Of a stretch of DNA of 64,000 bases, positions 10,386 through 21,830 are shown in pieces; within the stretch, counting starts at the first letter, position 1; each line of letters starts with the position of its first letter. The notes below the pieces were generated by a model that was given only the letters and a program-made list of their open reading frames with translations, ran no database searches and had not been told where the DNA came from. Origin of the DNA: Calliopum simillimum (taxonomy: Eukaryota; Arthropoda; Insecta; Diptera; Lauxaniidae); assembly GCA_951812925.1 (NCBI GenBank), contig OX638368.1, positions 156,226,492-156,290,491 of the forward strand, given 5' to 3'. A program made the translations under genes and the position numbers.

Positions 10386-11790
10386 CAGTAATCTCAACTT
10401 TGAGCATACTTTTGAAATGCGAGTGATGGTGCCTGGTTTTCTCTCTATTGGGGATTGAATAAAAGGGCATTTGTTAAATGAAAGATGCCAAAAAATACAC
10501 TCTTATGTGTCTAGTACAACAAATCAGATGTGAACCTAATTCTTGCAATCTGATGTATGACTGCGTAAGTGTTCGTTCGTTGCCAGTGGTGGTGTATGTA
10601 TGTATGTATTTATATCCAACTTGTATAGAGTGTTTTTTCTAAGGAGATTTTCTTAACAGCAGCTCTACGTTTTTTTCTTTTCAGCTTTCTTATTGGACTT
10701 TAGAAAACCCGACAAATGTTGTGAAAAAGACGACAAGACAAGTATTGTTCAAGAAATACAAGAAAAAGAAGGCATTTTCGACAACAGTGAGGAAAAATAA
10801 CTAAAAAAAATCACCTGAAGGACATGTGAGTGAAATAATAATACAACAAGAGATGCAACAACAACAATAATAACAACAGCATACGTTAGCTAAAAAATAA
10901 CAAGAAAAAAAGTAAGTTGTATGTAGTGGTAGAAGGGCTGCAGGAATGAATGCCAACAAATTCAATTCAAAGGTTTTTATGCAAGTATGCAAGTACACAC
11001 ACAGTAATATATTTTCGTGAAGAACATGTGCATGTATGGCTGCGGGATGCTACTCTTTTTTGATATACGAATTCTGGTATTTCTCCATTTTCATCGCCCC
11101 TCTTCTAACATTGTATACCTTTAGGGATTTAACCCTCATAGAAGAGGATTTTACAATCATCTGTGTTGTAGCTCCCTGACTGATTGTGCGAAATATCTGT
11201 CTTTCTGTACGTTCATCCGTCCGTCCAACTGTACACCCGTCTGTCGGTCTATCTTTGTGTGTATCTGTCCATCTGTTTCGTTTCGTTGCTTGTTGATTCG
11301 TTGGTAGATTTTTTGCTTTTGTTGTTGCTGACATTTATGTTGGCAGTTTGGTTAAAACTCTAATATGTCAAAAGGAAAATACCCCGCTGTTATTGTGCGC
11401 ACAGCAGATGACTTTCAGCTAAAGGAAAACTTTTTACTTAATTTAATAACTTTTTGTTTTAACTTTAAGAATTTAAAAAATTTTAATTGCAATATCTATG
11501 TTAATATTGATCGTCCCTTAAACAGTCAGTCAAAGAAGTATTCAACTTTTCAATTAAAGTTAGAAACCCGTTAATTTGCGCAAATCTTTGGTTTGACGTT
11601 CTAAAGCAGTGATATTCAACGGCTATGCCCGCGGGCGCTTGTGCTTTAAAGCTTTCCGTATACGTATTCACTCATAGATAAGCGTTCAACTGTGTCAATG
11701 AGCTTTTATAGTATTGAGTTTCGTCATCAATGTTCTAAAGAAAATTTTCAACTTTCTGTCATTCTTTTTGAATTTATGAAAATTTTTCGA
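10386..11790. other. Intron, no gene seen
   Basis: AT-rich. CAA/CAACAA patches at 10850-10880, and a CCGTC/CTGTC-rich patch at 11200-11275. Frames here are short and low-complexity. Confidence 0.5.
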
Positions 11791-12285
11791 CTGGGTCTTT
11801 GCATTTTAAAAACACTGGAAATTTTTCACTTGAGTGAAATTTGGTTGGATTATCTCAAAAAAACGCTTTCAGTACAGCATTTTGAAAGCTTTGCTGATAT
11901 GGGAGGTACGACAAACTCTTTTCTGAATTCATCTGGTTTTTGACCAAAGTTTGCACTTATTATTCTTAGTTGATATGTGTATTTGGGTCACATAATCGTG
12001 AAAAATACACATAAAATTGCGTTTTGAATATATTTTTTGTATAGGAGGTAGGCGTGTCCGTTGACCGATTTCGCTCATTTTCAATCCGACGAGCTAATTT
12101 TAACGACAGAGGCAGCGTACCGAATTTCATCGAATTATCTTGCTGCTAAAAATAATTAAAATAATTTCAACGGACAGACGGACGGACATGGCAATATCGA
12201 TCAAGAATATACATGCACACCTCTTTTTCTGCATTACAAACGGAAAAACAAAGTAAATATACACTGGGTGCAGGGTAAACGAAAG
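11791..12285 (+). repeat. Partial copy of the 58.3-59.9 kb fold-back family
   Basis: It matches the right arm of the fold-back in the same order: TTGAGTGAAATTTGGTTGGAT, AAAACGCTTTCAGTA, GGTAGGCGTGTCCGTTGACC, TTTCAATCC, GGACAGACGGACGGACATGGC, ATCAAGAATATAC, and a GGGTGCAGGGTA end near 12275. Only one arm is present. Non-coding. Confidence 0.65.
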
Positions 12286-13250
12286 TAAATGCAACAAAAC
12301 CAACCAATTGCATCAAAATACTCAAACGAAAATATAAATAAAGAAGTATGTAAGTAAACTAAGCGCGTTAGTGAGAACCTTCCGGTTGAGTTAGTTTTAG
12401 TTTGGTTAACCAATTTGTTAAAACAAGATAACAGATATTCATGTTAATTTTTGAATACGAACCATTTTTTTTTTTTTTTTTTTTTTTGTTATAACGCGGT
12501 ATTAGGGCGATTTTTATTTCACAATTAATTCTAAAAAAGCTCAAACAAAATTTATAAACAATGTTTTTTCTTCTGTTTCTTTCTTTATAACTCTAATGAC
12601 TAGATATTTGGCAGTAGTAAAAGTAAAAATAACCAACTTGTATGTTTGCCTCGGGAGAGACAACACTGAAAACGAAAAAAAAAGGAACAACTTATAAACA
12701 AACTGGTTAAGAAAACACATACAAAAGAAAAGGATACAAGTAAGAAACATTATTATTTTGATAAAGGATATACAAATAGAAAAAAGAAAAGAAATGGTTA
12801 ACATGATGTAATGAAATTACGAGTAAAACAAGTTAAGTGCTTGTTATTTGCAAGGAACATCATTGAACGCATGCACGCACGCCCGCATTTGGCAGACAAG
12901 TGGGTAACACTTTTTTTTCTTCCACTTTTGCTTTGATGGGTTGTTGAAATTTTTCCATGATTTTTACACGTCATTTGAAAAATTATTTTTACAGTTAGCA
13001 ATAGTTAAGGGGCTGAATTTTTATTGTATGGAATTTGGTATTCCACCTTCGAATACAAGTTTTTAATGAGCTACCGCCATTGTTGCTTGTTAAGTGAAAA
13101 TTTTGTTTATAAAATCGTAGTTTGAAAAAGGATTAAAAAAGATGGAAAAGATCATTATTTTTAATACAAGTTATTTAATTAACTGAGATTTAACTTTCAA
13201 GAATCCATTGCAATCTTAAAGGTACGAAAAATACAAATATACAAACTTAC
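12286..13250 (-). other. heph intron 3' of the RRM1 exon (transcript sense), no gene seen
   Basis: This is the start of the phase-0 intron following the RRM1 exon. It holds a T run at 12467-12487 and AT-rich unique sequence. The small frames have no recognisable domain. Confidence 0.6.
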
Positions 13251-13522
13251 CGCTACGCCATGACTTTGATCCGTTTTCAATTCACGATGATTTGAGAACT
13301 GTACATATACCATACGTCCGCGCATCTGTGGTGGATTTACTGTATAGCAGGATACCATCGATGTGGCGGACACTTCATCGGCCATCTCTAAGAAGGCCTG
13401 ATTTTTACCTTTGAGCACCAGAACGTTTGTGACACGACCAAAAGGCACACCCAATGATATAACATCAGGTTCGCTGGACTCATTTGGAATGTTACGCAAG
13501 TGAATAACTTTGGAGGGTTTAC
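13251..13522 (-). CDS. heph: heph (PTB) internal exon encoding RRM1
   Basis: This exon encodes the first RNA-recognition motif of a polypyrimidine-tract-binding protein, a nuclear regulator of splicing that binds CU-rich RNA. The minus-strand reading gives KVIHLRNIPNESSEPDVISL onward. RNP2 is VIHLRNI and RNP1 is KNQAFLEM. The motif then continues through MVSCYTVNPPQMRGRMVYVQ and ends SNHRELKTDQSHGVA, which I recognise as fly heph. The acceptor is TTCATTCAAG at 13532-13523 and the donor is GCG|GTAAGT at 13251/13250. The exon is 272 bases: two bases complete a glycine codon begun in the previous exon, then 90 whole codons follow, so the next intron is phase 0. The start suggested by an open frame upstream (to 13565) is intron sequence. 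RRM2-4 are not in the window and must lie further along the transcript, before position 1. The C-terminal HGVA may be species-specific or isoform-specific. Confidence 0.93.
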
Positions 13523-13562
13523 CTTGAATGAAAAGAGAGACAGAGAGAAACAAAGAAGTAAA
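13523..13562 (-). promoter_or_regulatory. CU-rich polypyrimidine tract before the RRM1 exon
   Basis: On the transcript strand the 3' splice site is preceded by about 35 pyrimidine-rich bases with repeated TCTCTCT, TCTCTCTT and CTTCTTTG. These contain the UCUU and UCUCU motifs known to bind PTB. It is the normal branch/tract region for this acceptor. Its CU rather than plain U composition suggests, by inference, that the gene product could bind its own pre-mRNA. Confidence 0.6.
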
Positions 13563-14584
13563 CAAATTAATAAAAATATCTAACTTTAGACTATTTACAA
13601 AAGTAGAAAAACATAAAAATTAATATGATATACATATTTAAGTAATGTGCTGATGATACCAAATATCATTTCGCACTTTTAATAAGGAAACCCCTCTGTT
13701 TTTCCCTTTCCTTTTGGGTTTTGCTTAAAAACTTTGTTTTAGTACTTTTTATAACAGCTGTCATAGTTAAAAAACAAATTTAGTTTAGACAGCTAAAGTA
13801 ATTGTGCTTAATCTCGGCATACCTTTTTTTTTCAATCAAAACTGAATTTTGAATGAGATCGTTAATTTTTCCTAACTCTCGAAAGTTAACTAAAAAACGA
13901 TAAATTTTGAAGTAACACCGATTAACAAGGATACTTTCGGAAATTCTATGTTCCACGAAATACTTATGAAGCTCCTTTAAATGCGACGAAAGTAAAATTT
14001 CAAGTTCGCGTCACATTTCGTTACATAGATATGTGTGTATGCAAGAGAGAGATGCAACAATAAGCAAACCTGCAACGCTCAATTTTGTAAGCGTTAGTGA
14101 TTTGAGAGATTTACATATTTCTTTATCTTGTTTAGTTTCGTATGTATGGATATACTAAGCATGATTAATAGCATACCAACGTTATATGATAGGGCGGAAG
14201 TCATAAAAACTAAACTTTCGGGAAACTCAAAGCTGTTTTTGTGTCTAATGTAGAATTTTATGTCTTAGAATTTAGAAAACATTCTGTTGGTCCAAACAAA
14301 ATAATGCTTGCAGAGTTTAACTTCCTGGGGAAAGTAAAAGAACTTAAACAAGTCCTACACATATCAGTTTCCAGACATTTCTTAACTAAATAGACTACCC
14401 AAAGTACTTTGATGTACTGTAGTGGTAATTTTCATAAAAACGAAATAAACAAATTAAACAAACAATCATTTTTGCAATTTTTCAACAACAGACGCAAACA
14501 AGTGTTAACATGGAAATTGATTGCAAATGTTTGGGCTATTTCCTCATACATATTTATTTATTTTCATATATCAGATATCAGATC

Positions 14585-14930
14585 AGTTTTAGTTAATTCT
14601 TATCAGAAGGCACACTCGAACTCTTGACTCCGTGTTTCTGATGAGAGAAACGCAATGCTTAACCATTTCGACCACCGTCAAGGTCAAATGCCACCGTACA
14701 AGAACGCTCTATGTTAAATCTTGTCAGAAACCGTACTCGAACCCGTGACTCCGGTTTTCTACTGATAGAAAACGCGTTGCTTTAACCATTAGGCTATTGG
14801 ACACGGATAAACTTCTCTGTACAAGATCAAAGGGCTAACTTGGCGCCATCTGTTGTGTTTTTAGTTGGTAACACACTCTGGTTTTGAGACATGCTACGCT
14901 AGCTGCAATTATTTTTTTTACTTTGTGTGA
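14585..14930 (-). mobile_element. tRNA-derived SINE-like unit, dimeric
   Basis: The minus strand has a box A-like TAGCCTAATGG followed about 45 bases later by box B-like GGTTCGAGTAC, typical of RNA polymerase III internal promoters in tRNA-derived SINEs. A second diverged module follows at 14690-14590 with GGTCGAAATGG and AGTTCGAGTGT. The leading part (GTGTTACCAACTAAAAACA, ACAGATGGCGCCA, GAGAAGTTTATCCGTGTCC) is shared with the plus-strand copy at 16865-17110. It is not an intact tRNA: no clean acceptor stem. Confidence 0.6.
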
Positions 14931-14934
14931 AATA

Positions 14935-15037
14935 TGGGCGTTATTTCATTTTTATTTTGGGCGGTATTTCATATTTCTAAAATTAAATTAAGTCCAATAA
15001 AACAAAATAACGAAGAAAAAAGAAAAATAACGCCCAC
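14935..15037. repeat. Short inverted repeat with GGGCGTTATTT ends
   Basis: TGGGCGTTATTTC at the left pairs with AAAATAACGCCCA at the right across an AT-rich loop. The same GGGCG(T/G)TATTT word recurs at 15063 and 15570, and an ATAACGCCCA pair lies at 3013-3106. Confidence 0.5.
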
Positions 15038-15105
15038 GTTATTTTCGTATGAATAAATTTTTGGGCGGTATTTCCAAAATAATTAAAGTTTAAATTTATA
15101 CAAAA

Positions 15106-15556
15106 ACTAGTTACATTGGGAGCAACTTCGTTCGCCCGTTTCCGATACCCTTTAAAAATGTATCATCCATCTCTGTCAAAAAGTGTAATAATTTTTTTTT
15201 TATATTCCATTATATTGAATATTTTTCCAGCGCAAGTTACATTATGTCCACGTGCCAGAATGTTTTAATGTCCCGGACGCAGCTGAGGGAATATCAAATT
15301 AGAATTTGTCCTGGAATATCACCTAATAACATGCTTTTGAAAGTAAAAAAATCGTGCAAATCGTAAAACTAATTTTCAAATTCAGGAATTTTTCAAGAAC
15401 CCGGACGAAGCCGAGGATTTTTCGAAATCAAGTGCCATGCCATGCAAAATATCTATGAAAAAAGAAAAAAATCACGCAAATCGGACAAATGGTTCTCGAG
15501 TAATGGAGACACAGACAGACAGGCAGGCAGACGTTATATTTTATAAAGTAGTATGA
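15106..15556 (+). repeat. Interspersed repeat, fuller copy of the family at 1-262
   Basis: It begins near AACTAGTTACATTGGGAGCA with a GCAACTTCGTTCGCCCG block, then CCGGACGAAGCCGAGG, CATGCAAAATATCTATG, AATCGGACAAATGGTTCTCG, GACACAGACAGACAGGC and TAAAGTAGTATGATG at the end. Non-coding. The boundaries are approximate. Confidence 0.55.
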
Positions 15557-15559
15557 TGA

Positions 15560-16600
15560 TGATGGTTTGGGCGTTGTTTCGTTTTTTTGGTGGTTATATC
15601 ATATTGTTTCGCCGATATTTAATTTTATTTTTCGGGCGGACTGTCGTTTTTGGGTATTATTTTCTTCTGCCGAGTTTGTCCTACTTCGGATGAATTAGTT
15701 TTTTCTATAACATATTTTGGCCTGTTTCTGTTATGTTTAAGAAAAAATTACTTATCCATATTATTCGAATAAAAATAAAAACAATAGCATTGATTTACGC
15801 ACATAAAAAAGGAGTTAAATCAACTAAATTAGTTATTGGCATGTAGAAGAACATATCTCTGGCAACAAACCGAGTAGCTTAAGTCGATCTTTGTTGCCAC
15901 AGATATATATTTTCTGAATGCAAACTTATGGAATATAGGTTGTTTACCCTACGCAGGCAAAAGTAACCATGTGTTTGTTTGTATACCTATGCAAATTTGT
16001 GAAATAATAAATTGTTACCACTAAAAAAAAAAAAGAAAACAAATGTTGCCTACCATTTGAATCTCAAGTGGCCACAATTCGACGACAAACAAATTTTTAT
16101 GTTTATGAAAATTTAAGAGACTTTAGTAGACGAGAACAACAACAAATACAATAAAGCCGAGAACGACGTCAACACAAAAATCCCAGCGGAAAATATGTAG
16201 ATGTATATTTACAACAAAAAAGTGTGGACAAATGTTTAAATCCACAGGTAAACCAGCCAACTGATGGCTGGCAGGCAGCAGGCTGTTGGGCATCCTATCA
16301 ACAAATCCCATTTGAAAGAGCAAAACTTTACCTAATGGCAACGAAAGCATTTTATTTATGCAAAAGTAAGAAAAAACAACAACACCAACAACAATAACAA
16401 AATGCTGCACAAATAGTAGCAGAAGTAATGGTAGTTTATATGTAGGTACTTACTAAAGTAGTAGTAGATGTGAAAAAGTAGCTACGAATATGCACGACAT
16501 GTTGCAAGTGGATTATGGTTAGTGTATATGTGTGCGAAGGTGCAATGAATTCATGGCAACTGCAAAAACGGAACTCAATGCAAATCCGCTGAACTCACTC
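15560..16600. other. Intron, no gene seen
   Basis: AT-rich, with CAA-rich patches near 16130-16400 that create spurious frames. Nothing else recognised. Confidence 0.5.
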
Positions 16601-16603
<3 letters not shown>

Positions 16604-16670
<67 letters not shown>

Positions 16671-16678
16671 CACACACA
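16604..16678. repeat. (CA)n microsatellite
   Basis: About 37 CA dinucleotides, interrupted once by CG near 16664. Probably length-polymorphic. Confidence 0.95.
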
Positions 16679-16864
16679 AATATTAGTGTCAGACACAAAC
16701 CTAACAAGTAGGAAATGTCTTTTACGATGATTACTACTACTTTAAGAGACCTTTTCTTCTGTGAATAAGAGCTAAAAACAGGAAATGATAATTTTACAAT
16801 CAAATTTAAGTCATTCATTAAATTAAAATTAAAAGAGTTCAGACAACAAAATCGGTTTTCAAGG

Positions 16865-17110
16865 TTTTAATTGTAGCTAGTGTAACATGTCTCAAAGCCA
16901 AAGTGTGTTACCAACTAAAAACAATTTGACAATTTTTCACAACAGACGGCGCTAGTGAGCCCTATGCTCTATGCATATGGCGATCTTTTACAGAGAAGTT
17001 TATCCGTGTCCAATAGCCTAATCGCTAAAGCACCGCGTTTTCTTTAATTAGAAAGCCGGAGTCACGGGTTCGAGTACGGTTTCTGACAAGATTTAACTAA
17101 AACTGATCTG
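16865..17110 (+). mobile_element. tRNA-derived SINE-like unit, monomeric
   Basis: Box A-like TAGCCTAATCG and box B-like GGTTCGAGTAC (about 17068-17078) lie in CCGTGTCCAATAGCCTAATC and GAGTCACGGGTTCGAGTACG. The copy begins with AATTGTAGCTAGTG and ends GATTTAACTAAAACTGATCT. It is the inverted partner of 14585-14930, with one tRNA-like module instead of two. Confidence 0.62.
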
Positions 17111-17130
17111 ATGAGACTTTATAAATGTTT

Positions 17131-17394
17131 ATATGAGCCGTTTATTTTGAAAGTGGCCTAAGTCCATTTCGGAGCAAAAGTAATGTCATAATATGAATTA
17201 GCTGGCATTTTGTTCAGAACGAATAAAATTGAATTCTGACTTTACAGAAAGTTTACCACATTGTGTGAAATTAATGGCGTTATGTTTAAAAATAGTATCG
17301 GGAAAAATCCCAATTACTGCGGCATATAATGTGAATGACATTACTTTTGCCCCGAAATGGACTTAGGCCATTTTCAAAAAAAAACGGCTCATAT
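17131..17394. mobile_element. Hairpin MITE 1 of a tandem pair
   Basis: The left arm begins ATATGAGCCGTTT and runs through GTGGCCTAAGTCCATTTCGG. The right arm is its inverse, CCGAAATGGACTTAGGCCA to AACGGCTCATAT. Arms are about 60 bp around a loop of about 140 bp. No coding sequence. Confidence 0.8.
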
Positions 17395-17656
17395 ATCGTC
17401 ACTCTTAGGCCAGATTCACGAAAGTGCAAATTTTTCAGTTTTGCACGAATGGGGTTTTCTTGTACAAAATTGTTCAATAAAGTTATGCCAGAAGTATGAA
17501 AGCTATATCTGAAGTAGTTAAGCAGCAAATGCAAAGCTTATAACATGAAAAAGCTAAAATTACATATAATTTTAATATTTCAAAAAATTTCAAATAGCAA
17601 TTTCTCAAATTCAATAACTTTCACATTCGTGAATCTGGCCTAAGAGTGACGATATA
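17392..17656. mobile_element. Hairpin MITE 2 of a tandem pair
   Basis: The left end TATATCGTCACTCTTAGGCC continues AGATTCACGAA. The right end is the inverse, TTCGTGAATCTGGCCTAAGA to GACGATATA. Arms are about 35 bp and nearly perfect. It abuts hairpin 1, sharing the ATATAT between them. Non-coding. Confidence 0.8.
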
Positions 17657-17869
17657 AAAATATATAAATATGTATGTGGAAATGGCCGAAACATATTTAA
17701 TCAATTTCCATGTTAACACTTGCTTCCGTTGTTAAAAAATTGCAAAAATGACTGTTTAATTAGTTCACTATAAATTTATCATACTTCAATTAATAAAAGA
17801 GTTCTTACTTCCAAACTCTCCCCTTTAAAGAATGAAACGATTCAAAATTTGCCTCAAAAATCGTGGTTT

Positions 17870-18980
17870 AAAATTTTAGGTTAGGACATTTCAAAAACCA
17901 TAGGTGGTAGAATAATTCTGCGACTAGATTCGGATTCAGCATTGAAATTCTTTGGTTTGTTGTGTTTCTTTCAAAAATACTCTTTAGATGTGTCACGAAA
18001 TGCCAGCGCGGTCTATAAGGCCTGTTGTCCGAACCCTGATTAGACACAGTAGTCAGTGCATAGGCGCATGACGAATACCATTGTGTTTTTTGGAGATTAG
18101 GCACCCATCTCAGAAGCAGTGGTGTATGCGATGGAGTAGTCGCGAAGTCCATGTATGTCTTGCTAGACTGTCACAGTGACATAGACTATGAAGTGCAATT
18201 TCCTCTACTTCAGTACATAATCAACAGAATTCATCCTGAACTAGTCCCATGTTAGAGAGATATTTCTTAACTGAAAAATCCAGCCACTGTCTGCATGCCA
18301 TTACCCTTCAGCGTAATTAATTATTTTGTATTTTGTTTGGAAGCTCTTGGCATGAATGATTTTAATTGTCTGTTGCACGGGGTGTCATCCCAGCCTTATT
18401 CGACTTTTCCAATTGTGTTGAATACATTTTATAAAACTCCAAAGCGGGCCGCAGAATGGAGTAAGTCCAACATATATTCCATGATAATTTTTTTCTAGCG
18501 GGCTCATTTGCAATTTCATTGCTCTCAATTCCACTATGCACAGGTACCCAAATGAGGTGAACTTTTTTTCGGAGACGAGTCTGATTAGTCGTTGAAGGCA
18601 CTCACAAACTAACATCGATGTAGTTTTGAAAGAGCTTTAGCTGTCTCATAGAATATAGATGTTTAATCGTTCGGTCAAAGCTCCGTTGCATATACTTTCT
18701 CCTGAAACATGAGTTTTCTTGGCTCGTGCATGCAAATATGTTTTCATGCTATCTGATCCCATATATACGAGCGCATATTCCCTATTTTGTTTCAGATGGT
18801 TATCACTAACGAATTGAGCTCGTTCGTTTACCCAGGAAATTCTGCTGAATTCTGCAGAAAACTTGACAAACTTGATTTAAACATTTTCTTGTCTGGCGTG
18901 ATACATTTAGGATTTCTACCGGGAAATTGCAGTGCACATTTTCGTGTAGATGTACGCGAAAGCGCAGGCAATTCCTGAAA
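17870..18980 (-). pseudogene. Degraded LINE fragment with RNase H domain
   Basis: The minus strand reads VHLIWVPVHSGIESNEIANE near 18570-18510, matching the V.LiWVPgHSGIeGNE.AD signature of the RNase H domain found after the reverse transcriptase in I/Jockey-superfamily LINEs. Upstream the broken reading KLFQNYIDVSL*VPSTTN fits the preceding helix. Stops and shifts occur throughout. The outer limits are uncertain; the part below 18440 is only weakly supported. It differs from the intact LINE at 4791, which lacks RNase H. Confidence 0.6.
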
Positions 18981-18989
18981 ACTGCAACT

Positions 18990-20436
18990 CGTGTTCCGTT
19001 TTTTTCACGATCTAAGCTTATCTCACCGAAATTGGATTGGATGGTATATACATTTTGTGTTTGGTTAAAAAAAAAATAGTAGGCAAAAACAAAGCGTATT
19101 TTTTGTTATCAAAACACGAAAAAATGGGGTAAAATAAACAAATTTACACACAATCAAGTAACGAAAGCGCGGCGTAAATCTCGTCACACGCTCTTGTCTT
19201 TTTTTTCTTTTTACGAGTTCCCTCTGTCAGCTCTGCAACGAACGAGTATATGAATCCTTGCATCAACACAGAAAGCCTGAGTATCCTGTCAGTGTGACGC
19301 GCGCGTGTGGTGACGTTGCTGTTGCAGTAGCGGTTTAAAGCAGCTTCCTTTGTTCATCGTGGCATTTCCGAAGCATAGGGATAAGCATTAATTTTTAATC
19401 GCGTTTTATGGAAAACTTAATAGACAAAAGAAGAAGAAAAAAAGACAAAAAATCCGGTAAAAGTAATTAAAATGCACGGCAAAATACGAGAAGAAAGGGT
19501 AAGCGATATGAAAAAAAGAGATACACGAAGATAGCGTGCGCGTGGAGCTTTTTGGTTCTTAATGCCCCCAACACGTAAAATGCGGATATTTCAAAGGGAA
19601 TATAAAACAAAAGACTTTACGTAGATTTTTCTATCAAAAGTGAAATGTTGTTGAATTATTCTTTATAAAATTAAATCAAAATTGCATAATGTAGCGAAAA
19701 TTAATTTTACAATATTTGGGGTAAAAGTAAATTTTCAAAGGACGTTTCATGTCGAATGTTTCACATTTTGCCATTCAATAAGCACGAATTTATTTTTCAC
19801 CTCAAAACAATAGCCATGTCCACGATCCAGTGCAAATGGTCTTGCGTCATAGCATTTGCAAATAAATGTTGTAAAATTTTGCTATACAACATAATAGCCG
19901 TGTTCACGATCAGGATCATTTAGACTTGCAAAGTATCAAAATAGCAATTATTTCCAATCAACTGTGAGCAGTGTTAAAAGTATAAACATTGCAAGCTATG
20001 AAAAAAATTATTTCTTTGAGAAAATTGTATGAGCAAAGAGATCGAGAGCATAAACAAAAAAATTTTATTTAGAAAAGTATATTTTTATGCTATAGGTTTT
20101 GAGTAATGCAGATGTGTATTAGATAGTATCGATTCCCATACAAAAAAAAGTTCGCTGTAAGCCCCCAATTTGATTTTTAAGGAAAAAAAAAAGGTTTTTT
20201 GACGTCCGATCATCAAGTATAGTATATTGTTGTAAATGTTTCAATGTGGGCTATATTTCATTCATAGAAGTAATTTATCTCAAATGTTTTTTTCGATTAG
20301 TTGTACTCATTATCTATGTTTCTACTACTCTTAGGTGCCAAGGAAACTTCACAAAATTGAAGCCCATTAAAAAACAATAAAACTCATCTTTACAAAGTTT
20401 CCTCAAATTATTGAAATTGAAGAAGCTATACCGAAT
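18990..20436. other. Intron with a CpG-richer patch
   Basis: Mostly AT-rich. 19150-19400 is locally richer in CG dinucleotides (GTGACGCGCGCGTGTGGTGA, GCGCGGCG) and less repetitive than its surroundings. It could be a regulatory element of heph, but no core-promoter combination convinced me. No gene. Confidence 0.35.
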
Positions 20437-20638
20437 CTAAAACTTCAGTACAAAAAATGAAAAACAGGATGTTAAAAAACGAAAATCGCCCCCTTAAACT
20501 ATGCAATATTATTTTTTTTTTAACATTTGACATCTCAATTAGTATGCAAATAAATAAAAAAATAAATTTTGCATAGATTTAGGCGGCGATTATCGTTTTT
20601 TTACAACCTATTTTTCATATTTTGTACTGAAGTTTTAG
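20437..20638. mobile_element. Hairpin MITE, 202 bp
   Basis: Left arm CTAAAACTTCAGTACAAAA through TTTAAACTATGCAA pairs with right arm TTGCATAGATTTAGGCGGCG through TTGTACTGAAGTTTTAG. The arms are about 80 bp with some mismatches, and the loop is AT-rich. Non-coding. Confidence 0.75.
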
Positions 20639-21496
20639 TCAGTTTGATTAGTTAGATAGCCAATTTAACAACAAACTATTTAAATGAAATTTCGATGGCA
20701 CTTTTTTCGAACAATTATTTTCTTTTTTTTCAAAGTTCAAACTTTCTTTTTCGATTTTCTCGCAATACGGCGACAATATATTAGAACTTTCATTGACCTT
20801 ATTTCAGATTGCTTTTTTTTCTCAATTCAATAGTTGGATTTATCGTAAAAAACTGCATAAATTTACCATAAAAAAAAAATATAATTTCTTGCATCTGGTT
20901 AATAACAATAAATAAATTTGGAGGACAAACTCAAAGTTATTCCCCTATTAAAGTCTCCATGATATTCAAAACAATCCATCTTAAGGGGACATTCGCCATT
21001 GTAATTGAAAAAAAAATATGAAAATTTTTTTTTTTTTTTTTAGTTTCCCTTGGCTGCTGTAGAGGGCGTCATCCAAAAGTTACTTTTTAAACGGTAGAAC
21101 ATGTTGTAGACCTCCTGTAACAGATTTTTGAAAAATTCAAAATGGATTTTATTGAGACTCAAAACTATACAATAAGCCTCTAAAATTCATACTTTTTTAT
21201 ATTTTGAAGTTTTTGTATGAATATTTATGAAAAATGCGAAAAAATGGCATTTTTTGAGGGTAAGTCACCCCCGTAAAAAAACGAGGGGGCGGGGGGTATT
21301 TTTTAAAACTTTTAGCGGCTTATTGTTTAACATTTTTATGAGTAATCGAATGCTCTTTGGTTTTTTAAAATCGGTCGAGTAGATTCGGAGAAAAATGTCC
21401 TACCAGTTTGAAAAGTAACTTTTGGATGACGCCCTCTACAGCAGCCAAGGGGAACTAAAAATAAAAAAAAAAAAAATTTTTCATATTTTTTAGGCA

Positions 21497-21608
21497 ATGG
21501 GGGTTATCGTGAATCATGATTCCCGGGGAACTTTCGCAGACTGCCGTGCATTCTCTATTGCAGTTTAAGAAAATTCCCCGGGAATCTTGATTCACGATAA
21601 CCCCCAAT
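21497..21608. repeat. 112-bp hairpin nested in the TTAA element
   Basis: ATGGGGGTTATCGTGAATCA pairs with GATTCACGATAACCCCCAAT, and TTCCCGGGGAA with TTCCCCGGGAA, leaving a loop of about 40 bases. It reads as a separate insertion. Confidence 0.8.
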
Positions 21609-21690
21609 ATGTATTTAACAATGTCCAAAAGAAATTTTGTCAATAAATATAATAATGTATGAATTTTGAATTTTGGACCAATTTAATATT

Positions 21691-21830
21691 GTAAAATATT
21701 GTTTGTAGTCTCCTTGAGAATGACGCCAATGAACGTCGAAACGTCGGAGAAACGCAATGAATAAAATTTGTTTTATTTTATTGCACCAGAACTAATCGAC
21801 CAAAAAGTCTACAAACAATATTTTAAAATA
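21691..21830. repeat. Inverted repeat around a GTCGAAACGTCGG motif
   Basis: AAAATATTGTTTGTAG pairs with CTACAAACAATATTTT. The interior has GACGCCAATGAACGTCGAAA followed by CGTCGGAGAAAC and a T-rich stretch. The GTCGAAACGTCG word is familiar from 3' parts of some insect retroelements (recollection, not verified). Confidence 0.6.

Noticed and set aside
13197..13565. Treating the whole open frame as a 122-residue protein starting MFTSLFLS
   Set aside because: The ends are intron; splice sites at 13523 and 13250 define the exon and match fly heph as remembered.
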